DNA from: an uncultured bacterium
GTDB taxonomy: Bacteria > Bacillota > Clostridia > Oscillospirales > Acutalibacteraceae
Assembly: GCA_905215055.1 (NCBI GenBank)
Contig: CAJMOH010000043.1
Coordinates: forward strand, 1-22,936
Reading direction: 5' to 3'
DNA length: 22,936 nt
The translations under genes and the position numbers were made by a program. Position 1 is the stretch's first letter, and every line of letters starts with the position of its first letter. Below, piece by piece: positions 22,223 through 22,936 of this stretch. The notes below the pieces were generated by a model. The model made no database searches. It was given only the letters and a program-made list of their open reading frames with translations, and was not told the origin of the DNA.

Positions 22223-22936
22223 TTATTCTACTGTATAGCTGAGACCTTGGGCCGCGCCGGAGAAAATCCGGGCAAAGCCCGCGGTGGCGCTGACAGCGAT
22301 CTTGTCAAGCTGCCGGTCGATAAGCTTTCCGCTGTCCACACAGACGCCCCCGGCCTGAACCATTTCCAGGGCGCAGTTCTTGTCCAGGGCGATGACCTTG
22401 CCGGCCTCCATGCCCGGTACATGGACCAGGGTAGCGCCCAAAGGCGTACACAGCTTGCCCGTACCCTGGAAGTTCAGCCCGGCCTGGGCGTCCTTAAACT
22501 CTGTGATTTGCAGCAGCTTCTGAATCCCGTCTGTGCCGGCGGCAATCACGTTCAGCTGATAGGGAGACAGGCTGCCCCACAGAGACAGAAAATCGCTGTA
22601 CGCCAGAGAGGAGCCGGAGACCGCCGTAAAGGTGATGCCGCTCTTGGTGCCGTCCCCGTTGATCAGAGCGTTTACCGCGTCGTTCATCTGGGCCGCGGCA
22701 ATGCCCGCGCCAATCTGGGCCAGAGCCACGGTGAACAGATCCAGCCGCTGAAGGCGCAGCGCCTCGTAGGAGCTGGAAAGCACCTGTCCCCGCTTGTACA
22801 GCTTCACCAGGCCCGAGCTGGTACGCAGCGTGGCCGTAGGCAGCTGGGCGCCCTCGGCAACGGCAGCCGCCTGCCAGTCGCCGCCCTCGGGATTGATGGT
22901 GCGGTAATCCAGACCGTCAATATTGGTAACGGAAGC
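22223..22936 (-). CDS. Phage major capsid protein (HK97-like), C-terminal part
   Basis: The last 237 residues are visible and the start lies beyond the right edge. The pattern (EGGDWQAAAVAEGAQLP, LVKLYKRGQVLSSSYEALRL, a long helix ending in AAAQMNDAVNALINGDG, then TPLGATLVHVPGM and a closing beta region) is that of an HK97-fold capsid protein: N-arm target, spine helix with conserved MNDAV, and P-domain strands. Small-domain completeness and a protease or scaffold upstream cannot be checked here. A strong terminator follows the stop. Confidence 0.8.
   Translation of the reverse strand, partial: ASVTNIDGLDYRTINPEGGDWQAAAVAEGAQLPTATLRTSSGLVKLYKRGQVLSSSYEALRLQRLDLFTVALAQIGAGIAAAQMNDAVNALINGDGTKSGITFTAVSGSSLAYSDFLSLWGSLSPYQLNVIAAGTDGIQKLLQITEFKDAQAGLNFQGTGKLCTPLGATLVHVPGMEAGKVIALDKNCALEMVQAGGVCVDSGKLIDRQLDKIAVSATAGFARIFSGAAQGLSYTVE

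Larger units (their letters stand above)
16427..22936 (-). mobile_element. Phage-derived head and baseplate gene cluster (prophage or reduced relic)
   Basis: Thirteen minus-strand ORFs run from a capsid protein (cut by the right edge) to a fibre-like protein. Baseplate genes follow the Mu gp43-gp48 order. Sheath, tube, tape measure, tail chaperone, holin, endolysin and integrase are not seen in this window. No att site was found at the left end, where the cluster meets the hflX promoter. Confidence 0.8.

Noticed and set aside
1..22936. CRISPR array, tRNA, rRNA or insertion sequence
   Set aside because: No regularly spaced repeats, no cloverleaf-like or rRNA-like stretch and no transposase were noticed on reading the window.

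Overview
The window looks like a chromosomal segment of a GC-rich member of the Firmicutes (Clostridia), most likely an Oscillospiraceae-type gut anaerobe such as relatives of Flavonifractor or Intestinimonas. The grounds are AGGAGG-type ribosome binding sites, TTGACA/TATAAT promoters, B. subtilis-like ARG boxes, a GGGtGRT/NifU-like gene pair and an ECF sigma factor of a type common in that group. The genus is an inference from general features, not from a database match.

Left part (1-2305, minus strand): a GGGtGRT-family gene cut by the window edge and an iron-sulfur scaffold-like gene, both behind a good promoter at 1165-1193. Upstream of these is a second small operon: a 31-aa ORF, a histidine phosphatase and a glutaredoxin-like CxxC protein, driven by a promoter at 2180-2208.

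Middle (2273-11302, minus strand): an almost complete arginine operon read right to left as argG-argH-argC-argJ-(two small membrane proteins)-argB-argD-argF, closed by a strong terminator. ArgJ recycles the acetyl group (cyclic pathway) and ArgB carries the signature of arginine-inhibited kinases. A TATAAT promoter and a 16/18 match to the B. subtilis ARG box precede argG. argD is broken by an apparent one-base deletion near 3535. The two membrane proteins between argJ and argB are paralogues of each other.

Centre right (11196-16421): a TVP38/DedA-type membrane protein and a possible YddF/DUF1874 protein, both on the minus strand and each with its own terminator. On the plus strand lies an ECF sigma factor overlapping a large membrane anti-sigma-like protein whose outer part is a tandem duplication. 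A terminator usable from both sides separates this pair from hflX, which has its own near-consensus promoter.

Right part (16427-22936, minus strand): a phage-derived structural cluster. It runs from a major capsid protein (cut by the right edge) through two small connector-like proteins and a tail-terminator-like fusion directly into a Mu/P2-type contractile-tail baseplate set (LysM hub, gpD/gp44-like hub, spike, gp25-like wedge, baseplate J, YmfQ-like, short fibre-like protein). No tail sheath, tube or tape-measure gene lies between head and baseplate. No lysis gene follows the fibre gene: the cluster stops 6 bp before the hflX promoter. Genes from 22141 to 16427 mostly overlap or abut and are uninterrupted, so this is either a rearranged prophage or a maintained, reduced phage-derived particle.
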